From positions 1,984,001 to 2,048,000 of the forward strand of contig NZ_CP133111.1 of assembly GCF_033001325.1 (NCBI RefSeq): 64,000 nucleotides of DNA. Direction: 5' to 3'. The position numbers were made by a program, and so were the translations under genes. Positions 1-8,924 of the stretch are shown in pieces (positions within the stretch are counted from its first letter, which is position 1; every line of letters starts with the position of its first letter). Under the pieces are notes generated by a model. That model searched no databases. It worked only from the letters and a program-made list of their open reading frames with translations, and was not told the DNA's origin. This DNA is from Rhodopseudomonas sp. BAL398. GTDB lineage: Bacteria; Pseudomonadota; Alphaproteobacteria; Rhizobiales; Xanthobacteraceae.

Positions 1-231
1 CTGCGTGTTGATGCCGCGAATGTCTGTCGCTGCCTGAATGATGCCTTCCGTCACCGAGAAACCCACCGCGAAGTCCTCGAGATCGGCCGGGGTCGCCATC
101 ATCACGGCATGGGGGATGCCGCCATACATGACGCCGACGGGCACTTCCTCGGCAACGATCACCGTGCCGGCTGGCTGACCGAGCGGCTGGGCGGGCGTTT
201 CACGCCAGATGTGCAGTGAGCTCGAGGGCAT
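1..231 (-). CDS. fdhD: FdhD, formate dehydrogenase accessory sulfurtransferase (3' end beyond window)
   Basis: Only the first 77 codons lie in the window. The N-terminus shows the family's features: a short lead, then [15 protein letters not shown] and the block [20 protein letters not shown], as in FdhD proteins. FdhD passes sulfur from IscS to the bis-MGD cofactor so that formate dehydrogenase becomes active, which matches fdhF in the same island. The ATG is chosen because AAGGAG lies about seven bases upstream. It is the last gene visible of the leftward FHL operon, 45 bases after the HupK-like gene. Identification is by recognised N-terminal motifs; the catalytic cysteine loop is off the edge. 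Confidence 0.9.
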   Translation of the reverse strand, partial: MPSSSLHIWRETPAQPLGQPAGTVIVAEEVPVGVMYGGIPHAVMMATPADLEDFAVGFSVTEGIIQAATDIRGINTQ

Positions 232-276
232 TTGGCTTCTCCTTTTTGCAGTCCGATGGCAGGGCGCTGCGCCGGC

Positions 277-1371
277 TCACGACAAGCCGCGTAGCCACTC
301 CGCCTCGGAATGGGATTCAGGCAGCGCGCCTTGCTGGACTGCCGGGGTCTGGCGCAGTTCGACGTCGCAGCCGACGCAAGGGTCGTAGAGCATGGCGAGA
401 CGCGCGATGGCCGCGCGCGGATCCGCATCCTTGACCCGCAACTGGTCCAGCGCGAGCGCGAACGGACCATCGCAGGCAAAATTCCATTCCGTCGGCGCCA
501 CGATCAGGAAGCGCTGCACGGCGCCATCGGGGCCGAGCTGCGCCAAATGATAGAGCCGACCGCGCGGCGTCTCGACCGCGCAATAGCCGGTGCCGGGGTC
601 GCAGCGGCCCGCGACCAGCCATTCATCGGGATCCGCCTGCGCGCCGGTCATCACGAAGGCTGCCTCGGCGATTTCATTCAAGCGCGCGCCGAGACGTTGC
701 GCGCTTGAAACCGCCCGAAAGCCGCGCAGCGCGGCGCGCGCCGCCGGCCCGGTCTCCGGTCGTCGGCCGCGCAGCCAGGGCGACGCCGCAAATGTCTCGC
801 CCTGGCGCTCAAGCATGGCCAGAACGCGGTGGTCGTCGACCGCGCCGAGCGCGTCTAGCGTCCGCAGCCGGTCGCCATCCTGACCGTCCGCGGCGCCCAG
901 CAGCCGATCGGCCCAGCTGCCGACCCGGCGGTCTGCCGAAAGTCCGAGGGCGTCAAGCGCCGCTATCATGGCCTCGCCGTCGCTGCCCATGGCCCGCGTC
1001 GCCACCAGCGCGCGCGACAATGCCGCGGCTTCCAAAGCGGTCAGCGGCACCGTGGCGCTCCAGCCCATGAAAGTCGCCTGCAGATGAGCGGTGATGCGCT
1101 CGGCCGCGAGTTGGCGAACCGCGGTCTGCGCCGGCGGCGCCGCGATCGCGGCGCCCGCCATCACCAGCGCATTGGCCGCCGCGATCGCGTGCGAGGTCCC
1201 GCACAAGGCAAAGATCCGCCGCACCAGGTCGGGAATCGCAGCCGGCGGGTGCCGCGTCAGCGTCGATGCGAGGCCACGCGGCCGGTCGCTGCGCACGGTT
1301 CGCGCGACCACACGTCCCCCGGCCACATCCACCGCGACACGAACTGCTCCGGCGTCGATCCACTGGCCCAT
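277..1371 (-). CDS. HupK-like protein, degenerate [NiFe]-hydrogenase large-subunit relative
   Basis: This 364-residue protein keeps distorted versions of the two metal-binding motifs of [NiFe]-hydrogenase large subunits. Near residue 50, RIFALCGTSHAIAA stands where RxCGxCxxxH would be, so one cysteine is missing. Near the C-terminus, LYDPCVGCDVEL keeps DPCxxC but lacks the following histidine. This is the pattern of HupK, a hydrogenase large-subunit paralogue implicated in maturation of uptake hydrogenases in rhizobia. The start MGQWIDAG is chosen because it lies two bases after the moaA stop, implying translational coupling; longer in-frame starts run into moaA. A role as scaffold or chaperone for cofactor assembly of the FHL hydrogenase is inference. 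Confidence 0.75.
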   Translation of the reverse strand: MGQWIDAGAVRVAVDVAGGRVVARTVRSDRPRGLASTLTRHPPAAIPDLVRRIFALCGTSHAIAAANALVMAGAAIAAPPAQTAVRQLAAERITAHLQATFMGWSATVPLTALEAAALSRALVATRAMGSDGEAMIAALDALGLSADRRVGSWADRLLGAADGQDGDRLRTLDALGAVDDHRVLAMLERQGETFAASPWLRGRRPETGPAARAALRGFRAVSSAQRLGARLNEIAEAAFVMTGAQADPDEWLVAGRCDPGTGYCAVETPRGRLYHLAQLGPDGAVQRFLIVAPTEWNFACDGPFALALDQLRVKDADPRAAIARLAMLYDPCVGCDVELRQTPAVQQGALPESHSEAEWLRGLS

Positions 1372-1373
1372 CG

Positions 1374-2393
1374 TCAGCCGCCCGTCACATTCATGCTGCG
1401 CTCGACCGTCGCCGGCACCCGCGCCGCCGCGAAATCGTGGCCGTTCGGCTTGTGGGCGATCGCCGCGATGATCGCGTCGACCAGCGGCGCCTCGCTCTCG
1501 CTGCCGCGCAACGCCGCGCGCAGATCGACGCCCTCGACATGGCCCAGACACGGCACCAGCTGGCCGGTGCTGGTGATGCGGACCCGGTTGCAGGATTCGC
1601 AGAAGCCGCGGCTCATCGGCGTGATGAAGCCGAGCCGGCCGCCGGTCTCGGCGACGCGCACATAGCGCGCCGGACCGCTGGAGCGATCCAGCACGTCGCT
1701 CAACGTAAATTGCCGTTCGAGATCGGCGCGAACCTGCTTGAGCGACACGAAGGACGCCGGCCGCTTGCCGGCGAACAGCCCCATCGGCATCACTTCGATC
1801 AGCGTCAGATCCATGTCGCGCGCATGGGCGTATTCGATCAGCGCCGGAATCGCCGTCTCGTTGACGCCGGCCTGCACCACCGTATTGAGCTTCACCGGCA
1901 GGCCGGCGCTGCGCGCCGCCTCGATGCCGGCCAGCACCACGCCGATGTCGCCGCCGACAGTGATCCTGGCGAAGTCGGCGGCATCGAGCGTATCCACCGA
2001 GACATTGATACGGCTGAGCCCGGCGTCGGCGAGTTCGCCGGCATAGCGGCCGAGCAGCGCGCCATTGGTCGTCATGGTGATCTCATCAAGATCCCCCGAT
2101 ACAAGATGCCGCGACAGCGCCCGCACGAAGGACAGCAGATTGCGGCGCACCAGCGGCTCGCCGCCGGTCAGCCGGATCCGACGCACCCCGCAGCTCACAA
2201 AGGCGGCGCAGAGCCGGTCGAGCTCATCGAGGGTCAGGAGCTCGGCGCGGGGCGCGAATTTCGGATGAGCGCCGAGACAATAGCTGCAGCGAAAATTGCA
2301 GCGGTCGGTCACCGACACGCGCAGCCGATCGATATGACGCCCCATCGGGTCGATCAGGGTGCCGCTTGCTAAGGATTGGGGACCGATCAACAT
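1374..2393 (-). CDS. moaA: MoaA, GTP 3',8-cyclase (radical SAM)
   Basis: MoaA makes (8S)-3',8-cyclo-7,8-dihydroGTP, the first step of molybdopterin synthesis. The 339-residue product has the radical-SAM motif CNFRCSYC (Cys32, Cys36, Cys39), a C-terminal second [4Fe-4S] site (Cys265, Cys268, Cys282 in GFCESCNRVR...PC) and the C-terminal double glycine typical of MoaA. ATG 2393 has GGAG eight bases upstream; the open frame extends further but gives an overlong protein. The gene sits between focA and the HupK-like gene in the FHL operon, so it probably raises cofactor supply for FdhF during formate-dependent growth. It may be a second moaA copy dedicated to this operon; that cannot be judged from this window. 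Confidence 0.93.
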   Translation of the reverse strand: MLIGPQSLASGTLIDPMGRHIDRLRVSVTDRCNFRCSYCLGAHPKFAPRAELLTLDELDRLCAAFVSCGVRRIRLTGGEPLVRRNLLSFVRALSRHLVSGDLDEITMTTNGALLGRYAGELADAGLSRINVSVDTLDAADFARITVGGDIGVVLAGIEAARSAGLPVKLNTVVQAGVNETAIPALIEYAHARDMDLTLIEVMPMGLFAGKRPASFVSLKQVRADLERQFTLSDVLDRSSGPARYVRVAETGGRLGFITPMSRGFCESCNRVRITSTGQLVPCLGHVEGVDLRAALRGSESEAPLVDAIIAAIAHKPNGHDFAAARVPATVERSMNVTGG

Positions 2394-2430
2394 GGCATGA
2401 CTCCGACGCAGCGAGGAGATTGATCTGGTA

Positions 2431-2463
2431 CGCCCGTGGCCGAGGGCAACTCGGCCACGGGCG
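2431..2463 (-). terminator. Hairpin just after focA
   Basis: A perfect 14-bp stem (CGCCCGTGGCCGAG and its complement, loop of five) begins eight bases beyond the focA stop. No T-run follows in the leftward direction, so it may be a Rho-assisted or partial terminator, or a 3'-end protector that sets the ratio of hyf/focA to moaA-hupK-fdhD message. Confidence 0.6.
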
Positions 2464-2470
2464 TCAAGGC

Positions 2471-3382
2471 TTACCGTGCCGGCTGGGCCGTCTTCGCGCG
2501 GATCGCCGATGCCTCGGACTTGGCGGGCAACGGCGTCAGGCCACCCAAACCCTTGCGATAGATCGCCCAGTAGATCAGGCCGACAAAGCCGGCGCCGCCG
2601 ACGATGTTGCCGAGCGTGGCGGCGATCAGGTTTTGCGCGATGTTGGCCAAGGTCAGTACCGACACATCCATGCCGGCGGGCACATGGCCAGTATTCGCCA
2701 ACAGCCATGCGATCGGCAGGAAGAACATATTGGCGACGCAGTGGTCAAAACCGGCGGCAACGAAGGCCGCCACCGGCAGCACCATGCCGGCCATCTTGTC
2801 GGCCACCGTGCGACCCGCATAGGCCAGCCAGACAGCGAGGCAGACCAGCAGGTTGCACATGATCCCCTTGAAGAAGATCGTGATCATATCCGGCGACACC
2901 TTGCCGACCGCGATTTTCAACATCGCGCTGCCGGTGCCGCCATTGTTCAGGGCGGAGAAATGCGACATGTAGAGCAGGAACACGAGGCCGAAGGCGCCGA
3001 CCATATTGCCGAGCCAGACCACGGTCCAATTGCGCAGCACTTCGCCGGTTCGGATCTGGCCGTTCCACCAGGCCATCACGATCAGGCAGTTGCCGGTGAA
3101 CAATTCGGCGCCGCCGATCATCACGATCGCCAGCCCGAGCGAGAACACAACGCCGCCCAGCACATGCGAGATCGCAAAACCGAGCGAGTCATCCGCCGCC
3201 ACGATGATGTAGAACATCGCGCCGAGACCAATCGAGCCGCCGGCGACGATCGACAGCATGAATTCCGGCAGGAACGCCATGCGCGCCTTCTTCACGCCCA
3301 ATTTTTCGACTTTGTCTTGAATCTCCGCTGGCGAGTAGGCGTCCGAGCCAAACATCTGCGTACTTGCATTACCATCAGCCAC
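2471..3382 (-). CDS. focA: FocA/FdhC-type formate channel (FNT family)
   Basis: The protein has 303 residues and belongs to the formate/nitrite transporter family: inner-membrane pentamers moving formate or formic acid. The repeated FNT half-site features are visible, including GGAELFTGNCLIV and FDHCVANMFFLP (the histidine of the second is the pore histidine in the family). About six hydrophobic helices follow a charged cytoplasmic N-terminus of about 35 residues. It lies 33 bases after hycI, in the place of focB in the E. coli hyf operon. It would bring formate to the FHL complex. Specificity for formate rests on context and overall similarity. Confidence 0.93.
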   Translation of the reverse strand: MADGNASTQMFGSDAYSPAEIQDKVEKLGVKKARMAFLPEFMLSIVAGGSIGLGAMFYIIVAADDSLGFAISHVLGGVVFSLGLAIVMIGGAELFTGNCLIVMAWWNGQIRTGEVLRNWTVVWLGNMVGAFGLVFLLYMSHFSALNNGGTGSAMLKIAVGKVSPDMITIFFKGIMCNLLVCLAVWLAYAGRTVADKMAGMVLPVAAFVAAGFDHCVANMFFLPIAWLLANTGHVPAGMDVSVLTLANIAQNLIAATLGNIVGGAGFVGLIYWAIYRKGLGGLTPLPAKSEASAIRAKTAQPAR

Positions 3383-3415
3383 GACAATTCTCCTTCACGT
3401 GTTCACTTGTGGCAC

Positions 3416-3907
3416 CTAAACTTCAGTTACTGACTTCTCCTCGTGGCGTTCCGCCACCGTAGGCAGGTCATCAGGGTTCGTTTCCTGTATTAGGCTGCGG
3501 TGCAGACCCTCCACCCCCGCCTTCACCGACGGCGTCATCTCGCCGTAGAACGTCACCACCGCCGGCTGAATGCCGACAAACGTCACAAGCGGCACGGTTT
3601 CCCTGAGCGAAGCGATCAGGATGTCGAGCGGAATGGCGTGGGTGGTGATGAGAAATTGCTTGGCGACGTCGGCCTCTTCGATCCGGCACACCGTGCCCGG
3701 CGGCAATTGCATGTCGGCGGCGTCGATCAGCAGCACCCGGTCGGGATTTTCGGCGCGCACGCAATGCATGACGTTCTCCGGCGTGGCACCGCCGTCGATC
3801 ACCGACCAGCCCGCGGCCGGATTTGCCTCGAGCAGCTCCGCCAGCAACGGCCCGGCGCCGTCGTCGCCCATCAGCGAATTGCCGACCGTGAAGATGACGC
3901 CGGTCAT
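3416..3907 (-). CDS. hycI: HycI-type hydrogenase maturation endopeptidase
   Basis: This 163-residue protease removes the C-terminal extension of the hydrogenase large subunit after nickel insertion. The N-terminal GNSLMGDDGAGP motif carries the conserved metal-binding Asp16; LLIDAADM and the TTHAIPLDIL segment supply the other conserved acidic and histidine positions. The ATG overlaps the stop of the upstream hyfJ (ATGA), so translation is coupled. Its substrate is presumably HyfG, which retains a 32-residue extension. E. coli HycI is 156 residues; the C-terminus here adds a short charged tail. Its presence inside the operon, where E. coli hyf has the regulator hyfR, makes the island self-contained for large-subunit processing. 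Confidence 0.95.
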   Translation of the reverse strand: MTGVIFTVGNSLMGDDGAGPLLAELLEANPAAGWSVIDGGATPENVMHCVRAENPDRVLLIDAADMQLPPGTVCRIEEADVAKQFLITTHAIPLDILIASLRETVPLVTFVGIQPAVVTFYGEMTPSVKAGVEGLHRSLIQETNPDDLPTVAERHEEKSVTEV

Positions 3908-4305
3908 AGCCGTCGTCCCATCAGGTAGATCGCCGGCTCGGCCTCGATCGCCGCCAGCGAGACCGACAATTCCTTGAACCAGGCCGCGACCTCGGGATCG
4001 AATCCGGGCGCGGCCTGTTCGATCGCCTCGCCGAGCAACGCGGTGTGCGAGCGGTCGATCGTGATCTCGCCGAAACGGCGCATGCCGTCGAGCTTGCGCC
4101 GCGCCTCGCCGGCGGGCAACGCGTCCACCAGCCGTGGATAGAAATCGCCGGCGCAGCGCAGCACCGGCTTGAAGCAGTCGAACACGCCGACGTGGTGACC
4201 GATCGCCAGCGAGTAGTAAACCACCTGCTTCGCATCGTCCGGCACGTCCTCGGCCCGATCGAGGATCTTCGCGTTCAGACGATAGAACACGATGTCCCCG
4301 CTCAT
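3904..4305 (-). CDS. hyfJ: HycH/HyfJ-type formate hydrogenlyase maturation protein
   Basis: A 133-residue protein similar to E. coli HycH and HyfJ (about 136 residues), required for maturation of the FHL large subunit in E. coli although its chemistry is not known. Recognisable family features are the N-terminal [12 protein letters not shown] segment, [18 protein letters not shown] and the region [13 protein letters not shown]. It overlaps hyfI upstream and hycI downstream by four bases each (ATGA). No signal peptide or membrane helix is visible, so it should be cytoplasmic. Confidence 0.92.
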   Translation of the reverse strand: MSGDIVFYRLNAKILDRAEDVPDDAKQVVYYSLAIGHHVGVFDCFKPVLRCAGDFYPRLVDALPAGEARRKLDGMRRFGEITIDRSHTALLGEAIEQAAPGFDPEVAAWFKELSVSLAAIEAEPAIYLMGRRL

Positions 4306-5045
4306 GGCCGCAACTCCGGACTGGCCAGCGCCTCGCCGAGCCGCAGATAGATCTCGGCGACCCGCGGATCGCTTTCGGCGGCGACGAATTTGGCGATCCG
4401 CTCGACCAGCGGCGCCTCGCCGGGAATCCCCAACATGCCGAGGAAGCTGTCGGCGATGTCGCGGCCCTGGCGATAGCCCGCCATCCGCCGCGCTTCGCGC
4501 TCGATATGGATGCGCAGATTGTACGGCACGCCCGGATGCGCGATGCCGACCCGCTCGCCCTCGGCCTCGATATGGGTCTTGGCCTTGAGCTTCTGGTCCA
4601 GCAGCCCGAGCGCGACGGCGAAACCATAGATCGTCGCCGGCGGTGTCGGCGGGCAACCGGGGATGTAGACGTCGACCGGCACCACCTGGTCGGTGCCGCC
4701 CCAGACGCAATACAAATCGTGGAAGATGCCGCCGCTGCAACCACAGGCACCGTAAGAGACCACGATCTTCGGTTCGGGCGCGGCTTCATAGGCGCGCAGC
4801 GCCGGCATCCGCATCGCCCGGGTGACCGCGCCGGTGAACAGCAGAATGTCGGCGTGGCGCGGCGAGGCCACGACCTTGATGCCGAAACGCTCGGCGTCGA
4901 ACACCGGCGTGATCGCCGCGAAGATCTCGATCTCGCAGCCGTTACAGCCGCCGCAATCGACCCGATAGACATAGGCGGAGCGGCGGATATTCGACAGCAG
5001 CGACGATTTCATCCGCTTGATGTCGGCGGGGGTGTCCATTTTCAT
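4302..5045 (-). CDS. hyfI: HyfI/HycG-type [NiFe]-hydrogenase small subunit (NuoB-like)
   Basis: A 247-residue small subunit that carries the proximal [4Fe-4S] cluster next to the NiFe site. The N-terminal motif [12 protein letters not shown] (Cys31, Cys34, Cys37), then YGACGCSGG and the [14 protein letters not shown] loop, match the NuoB/HycG family. There is no twin-arginine signal, so the enzyme faces the cytoplasm. The last ~100 residues (IAHPG...[12 protein letters not shown]) form the C-terminal extension found in HycG/HyfI but not in NuoB. Start and stop overlap the neighbouring hyfH and hyfJ by four bases. Confidence 0.95.
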   Translation of the reverse strand: MKMDTPADIKRMKSSLLSNIRRSAYVYRVDCGGCNGCEIEIFAAITPVFDAERFGIKVVASPRHADILLFTGAVTRAMRMPALRAYEAAPEPKIVVSYGACGCSGGIFHDLYCVWGGTDQVVPVDVYIPGCPPTPPATIYGFAVALGLLDQKLKAKTHIEAEGERVGIAHPGVPYNLRIHIEREARRMAGYRQGRDIADSFLGMLGIPGEAPLVERIAKFVAAESDPRVAEIYLRLGEALASPELRP

Positions 5046-5620
5046 CGACGTTTCTCCTGCTTGGCGGTGATTTTGGCGATCTGCACCAGGTCGTTCACGC
5101 GTTTGCAGCTCGGACAGGTCGACAGCATCCGGCGCCGGCGCTCGGCCTCCGCGGGTGATGGCCCCCTCGCCGCCGGGTCTGCGGTCCGGTCGATCACGTC
5201 ATTGGCTTCGATCAGCGCGATCGCGTAGGCGATTTCCTTGGCCGGGGCGAACGGCTCGTCGCAGCAGACGCAATGCGCCAAGGTGAACACCGCCTTGACG
5301 GTGAGGTCCGCCTTGTTTGCCACCGCAAGTTCGAAGTCCTGCGTCAGCTTGATCGCCTGGGTCGGGCAGACCTCCTCGCATCGCCCGCAAAAGATGCAGC
5401 GGCCGTAATTGATCGACCAGGTGCGGGTCCCCGCCGCGACGTCGGTTTCCATCGACAGCGCATTGGCGGGGCACGCAATGGTGCAGGCCGCGCAGGCGAT
5501 GCATTGTTCCGCGGTATGCTCCGGCCGACCGCGGAAATCCTTCTCGACCTCGATCGGCGCAAACGGATACTTGACCGTTGCTTCACCCGTGCGCAGTACT
5601 TCCCGTAAAAGCTTGAACAT
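5042..5620 (-). CDS. hyfH: HyfH/HycF-type 2[4Fe-4S] subunit (NuoI-like)
   Basis: This 192-residue subunit relays electrons from the HyfA/HydN ferredoxin chain towards HyfI. Two typical motifs, [12 protein letters not shown] and [12 protein letters not shown], bind two [4Fe-4S] clusters. The C-terminal third has further paired cysteines (CVCCDEPF and CPSC), also found in HycF, which may form a zinc or rubredoxin-like site; this is inference. It is predicted to be peripheral on the cytoplasmic side of the membrane. It overlaps hyfI by four bases and follows hyfG by 11 bases. Confidence 0.95.
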   Translation of the reverse strand: MFKLLREVLRTGEATVKYPFAPIEVEKDFRGRPEHTAEQCIACAACTIACPANALSMETDVAAGTRTWSINYGRCIFCGRCEEVCPTQAIKLTQDFELAVANKADLTVKAVFTLAHCVCCDEPFAPAKEIAYAIALIEANDVIDRTADPAARGPSPAEAERRRRMLSTCPSCKRVNDLVQIAKITAKQEKRR

Positions 5621-5631
5621 TGATGCCTCCC

Positions 5632-7347
5632 CTACTTCAGCGGCGAGTCTTTACGCTCGCGGCAGTAGCGTTCCATTTCCTTGTAGGGGATCGTCTTGCT
5701 GGTCTCCTTGCGAACGTCGACGACCGTCACGCGGTCGGTGCAGGAGTAGCAAGGGTCGATGGACCCAACGATCAGCGGCGCGTCGGACACCGTGTTGCCG
5801 CGCAGCATGTAGCGCAGCACCGGCCAGTTGGCGTAGGTCGAGGCCCGGCAGCGCCAGCGATAGAGCTTCTGGTTATCACCCGTCATCGACCAGTGAATGT
5901 CTTCGCCGCGCGGCGCCTCGGTGAAGCCCAGCGCGAATTGATGGGGCTTGTAGGTGAAGTCCTCATTGATGATCGGCCCGGCGGGCGTGTCGTCGAGGAT
6001 CTGCTCGATCACCGACAGGCTGTCGAAGATCTCGGCGGCGCGGACCATGGTCCGCGACAGCACATCGCAGCCGTCGCCGGTATGGACCGGAAGCTTCACA
6101 TTGCCGTAGCCGGCGAACGCATGATCGACGCGGGTGTCGCGCTTATAGCCGCTGCCGCGCACCACCGGGCCGACCGGCGAATAGTCCCGCGCGATCTGAC
6201 GGTCGAGAATTCCGACGCCGGCAACACGCGGAGCGAAATTCGGCGTGCCCAACAGGATTTCGAGCAGCCGCTGCACTTCTTCGCGCAGCTCGCCGACGAG
6301 CTGCAGCGTGCGGGTACGCTGCTCGGCGAGAATGTCGCGGCGAACCCCGCCGATCAGGTTGATCGCATAGGTCTTGCGCGCGCCGGTCAGCATCTCCGCC
6401 AGCGTCATCGCCTTTTCACGGACCCGGAAGAACTGCATGAAGCCCGAATCGAAGCCGACGAAATGGCAGACCAGGCCGAGGTTCAGCATGTGGCTGTGCA
6501 GCCGTTCGGTTTCCAGCAGCAGCGACCGGATCGCTTGGGCGCGCGGCGGCACGATGATGCCGAGTGCGTTTTCGACCGAGCTGGCATAGGCCACCGAATG
6601 CGCATAGCCGCAGATGCCGCAGACCCGGTCGGCGAGGAACGTCACCTCGTTGTAGCCCATCCGGGTCTCGGCCAGCTTCTCCATGCCGCGATGCACGTAG
6701 AACATCCGGTAATCGGCATCGATGATATCTTCGCCGTCAACGAACAGCCGGAAATGGCCGGGCTCGTCCGAGGTAATATGGAGCGGGCCGAGCGGGACCA
6801 CGGTGGTCTCACCCTTGGAGTCGTTGACGAACGGATAGTTCTCCTTGTCGCTGGTCGGCGGCGGCCGCAGCCGGTAGTCCATCGCGTCCTTGCGCAGCGG
6901 ATGCAGATTGTCCGGCCAGTCATCGGGCAGCACCAGCCGCCTTTCGTCCGGAATGCCGACCGGGCGCAGGCCGTACATGTCGCGGATCTCGCGCTCGCCC
7001 CAGACGCAGGCCGGCACCTTCGGCGTCACCGAGGGGAATTCCTCGTTGTCGCTCGGCACCTGGGCGTGGACGACGACGTGGCAACGATCCTCGCCCTCCA
7101 TCGACAGCACGTAATACAGGCCGAACGTATTGTTGAGCGGCCGTTCGTCATTGCCGACCACCACCGACAGCCAGCCCTCGCGCCCGTAATAGAGCGCCGA
7201 GACGGCGTCCGGCAGCTGATTCAGTTTGACCGTGACGGTCACCTGGTTCGGTGTCTGCCAACGCTCTTCGAGCACGGCATGGGGCAGTTTCGCGCGCAGA
7301 TAATCGATGTGCGAGACGCCGACCCGGGCATTTACATGAACGTTCAT
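5632..7347 (-). CDS. hyfG: HyfG/HycE-type [NiFe]-hydrogenase large subunit, group 4a
   Basis: This 571-residue protein fuses an N-terminal NuoC-like domain (residues 1-170, with VWGEREIRDMYG) to a NuoD-like catalytic domain, as in HycE (569 residues). Nickel is bound by RVCGICGYAH (Cys243, Cys246) and DPCYSC (Cys533, Cys536). After TDR at 537-539 comes a 32-residue extension, which HycI should remove; the first residue after the expected cut is Val. The complex reduces protons to H2 with electrons from formate. ATG 7347 is chosen over an upstream in-frame extension that would run into hyfF. The gene lies 23 bases after hyfF. Confidence 0.97.
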   Translation of the reverse strand: MNVHVNARVGVSHIDYLRAKLPHAVLEERWQTPNQVTVTVKLNQLPDAVSALYYGREGWLSVVVGNDERPLNNTFGLYYVLSMEGEDRCHVVVHAQVPSDNEEFPSVTPKVPACVWGEREIRDMYGLRPVGIPDERRLVLPDDWPDNLHPLRKDAMDYRLRPPPTSDKENYPFVNDSKGETTVVPLGPLHITSDEPGHFRLFVDGEDIIDADYRMFYVHRGMEKLAETRMGYNEVTFLADRVCGICGYAHSVAYASSVENALGIIVPPRAQAIRSLLLETERLHSHMLNLGLVCHFVGFDSGFMQFFRVREKAMTLAEMLTGARKTYAINLIGGVRRDILAEQRTRTLQLVGELREEVQRLLEILLGTPNFAPRVAGVGILDRQIARDYSPVGPVVRGSGYKRDTRVDHAFAGYGNVKLPVHTGDGCDVLSRTMVRAAEIFDSLSVIEQILDDTPAGPIINEDFTYKPHQFALGFTEAPRGEDIHWSMTGDNQKLYRWRCRASTYANWPVLRYMLRGNTVSDAPLIVGSIDPCYSCTDRVTVVDVRKETSKTIPYKEMERYCRERKDSPLK

Positions 7348-7370
7348 TGGACTTCTCCGTGGTACGGCGG

Positions 7371-8924
7371 TTATTTCTGGGTTGCGACGGATATCGTCGG
7401 ACGACCGACTTGCGCGGTGGCGACACCCGCTTGATCGACCATCTTGGTGGCGCTGGTCAGCAGATCGCCGATCGGGCGTGGCACCGAGATCCCCATGATC
7501 ATGATCAGGACCACGAGCGCCACCATCGGAAGCAGCGCGCGCCAGCCGACGTCGCCCGTCGCCAGTGCCTCGGGTTTTTTCCCGAGCACCGAACCGGCGA
7601 CGATCTGAACGAAGCCTGCCGCCACGACCGTCAGCAACAGCCCGCACGCGGCCACGATCCAGTAGTGACCACTTCCCAGACCGGCGTTGACGGTCATGAA
7701 CTCGCTGACGAAGACGTTGAACGGCGGGAAGCCGGCCATCGCCAACGCGCCAACCAGGATCATCACCCCAGTCAACGGCGCGGCCCCCAGCAGCCCCTTG
7801 ATGCCATTGAGGTCACGCGTGCCGTACTTCATCAGGACGTTGCCGGAGCCGCAGAACATCAGCGCCTTGGCAAGGCTATGATTGATGGTGTGCAGCAAGG
7901 CCGCGCCGATGCCGAGCGGTCCGCCGAAGCCGAGACCGAGCAGGATCAAGCCGACATTCTCCACGCTCGAATAGGCCAGCTTGCGCTTCAGATCCTTCTG
8001 CATGAAGAACAGGAAGGCCGCCACGCCGACCGACAGGATGCCGAGCAGCAGAAACAGCATCTGCGGGAACGCCACCCCGACCGCGGCCGCGGTGATCATG
8101 TAGTAGCGGATGATCACGAACAGGCCGCATTTGAGCAGCACGCCGGACAACAGCGCCGACACCGGGCTCGGGGCCTCGGAGTGGGCGTCGGGCAACCAGG
8201 CGTGCATCGGGAAGATGCCGGCCTTGGTGCCGAAGCCGATCAGCGCGAACACGAAAGCGATCCTGACCAGCGTCGGATCGAGTGCCGACGCATGGGCGAC
8301 GACACTGGTCCACAGCACCGCTTGATGCGGGTCCATCGCACCGGCTGCGGCATTGGCGAAGGTGAGCACCGTTCCGTACAGGCCGAACGCCACGCCGACC
8401 GAGCAGATGATCAGATATTTCCAGGCCGCCTCAAGCGAGGTCGACTTGCCGTAGATGCCGACCAGGAAGGCCGAACCGAGCGTGGTCGCCTCGATGCCCA
8501 CCCACATCATCACGATATTGTTGGAGGTCACCACCAGCAGCATCGTGAACAGGAAGAGATTGAAGAACCCGTAGTAGATTTTCACTTTCGCTGGCGACAG
8601 CTCGTCATGCGCCAGATCGTGGCGGATATAGCCGATCGAGTAGAACCCGGTCAGGCAGCCGACCACCCCGATCACGCCGACGAACACCGCCGCCAGCGGG
8701 TCGATCATCAGCCAATCGCCGAACGCCGCCAGCGTGCCGGCGGTCAGCATATGGGCGATGGCCGCAAGGCCAATCACCAGCACATAGAGGATCGAGATGA
8801 TGTGGAGCAGTTCAACACGCCAGACGGTCCGGGCCGTGACCGGCACCGCGAAAATCAGGAGCGCGGCAGCCAAAGGTCCGAATAGCAGCAGGGGAAGCAG
8901 AATCGACGAGGCCATAGCCGTCAT
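7371..8924 (-). CDS. hyfF: HyfF-type antiporter-like membrane subunit
   Basis: This 517-residue protein is one of three Mrp-antiporter/NuoLMN-like subunits of the complex. It has about 14 hydrophobic helices and the family's proton-channel signature FALIGFGTKAGIFPMHAWLPDAHSEAPSPVSALLSG. E. coli HyfF is 526 residues. Having HyfB, HyfD and HyfF makes this an FHL-2 type enzyme with more potential ion-pumping modules than FHL-1, which has one. Whether it pumps or uses a gradient is not shown by sequence. It overlaps hyfE by four bases (ATGA), which fixes the start. Confidence 0.93.
   Translation of the reverse strand: MTAMASSILLPLLLFGPLAAALLIFAVPVTARTVWRVELLHIISILYVLVIGLAAIAHMLTAGTLAAFGDWLMIDPLAAVFVGVIGVVGCLTGFYSIGYIRHDLAHDELSPAKVKIYYGFFNLFLFTMLLVVTSNNIVMMWVGIEATTLGSAFLVGIYGKSTSLEAAWKYLIICSVGVAFGLYGTVLTFANAAAGAMDPHQAVLWTSVVAHASALDPTLVRIAFVFALIGFGTKAGIFPMHAWLPDAHSEAPSPVSALLSGVLLKCGLFVIIRYYMITAAAVGVAFPQMLFLLLGILSVGVAAFLFFMQKDLKRKLAYSSVENVGLILLGLGFGGPLGIGAALLHTINHSLAKALMFCGSGNVLMKYGTRDLNGIKGLLGAAPLTGVMILVGALAMAGFPPFNVFVSEFMTVNAGLGSGHYWIVAACGLLLTVVAAGFVQIVAGSVLGKKPEALATGDVGWRALLPMVALVVLIMIMGISVPRPIGDLLTSATKMVDQAGVATAQVGRPTISVATQK

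Noticed and set aside
1374-1551. Longer N-terminus for the HupK-like protein starting at 1551
   Set aside because: The added 60 residues overlap moaA, are Arg/Gly-rich and unlike the family; ATG 1371 is coupled to the moaA stop.
7251-8885. 544-codon open frame on the plus strand opposite hyfF
   Set aside because: It is a GC-driven antisense shadow of hyfF: composition is His/Asp/Gln/Arg-rich without any family motif, and hyfF is clearly the real gene.
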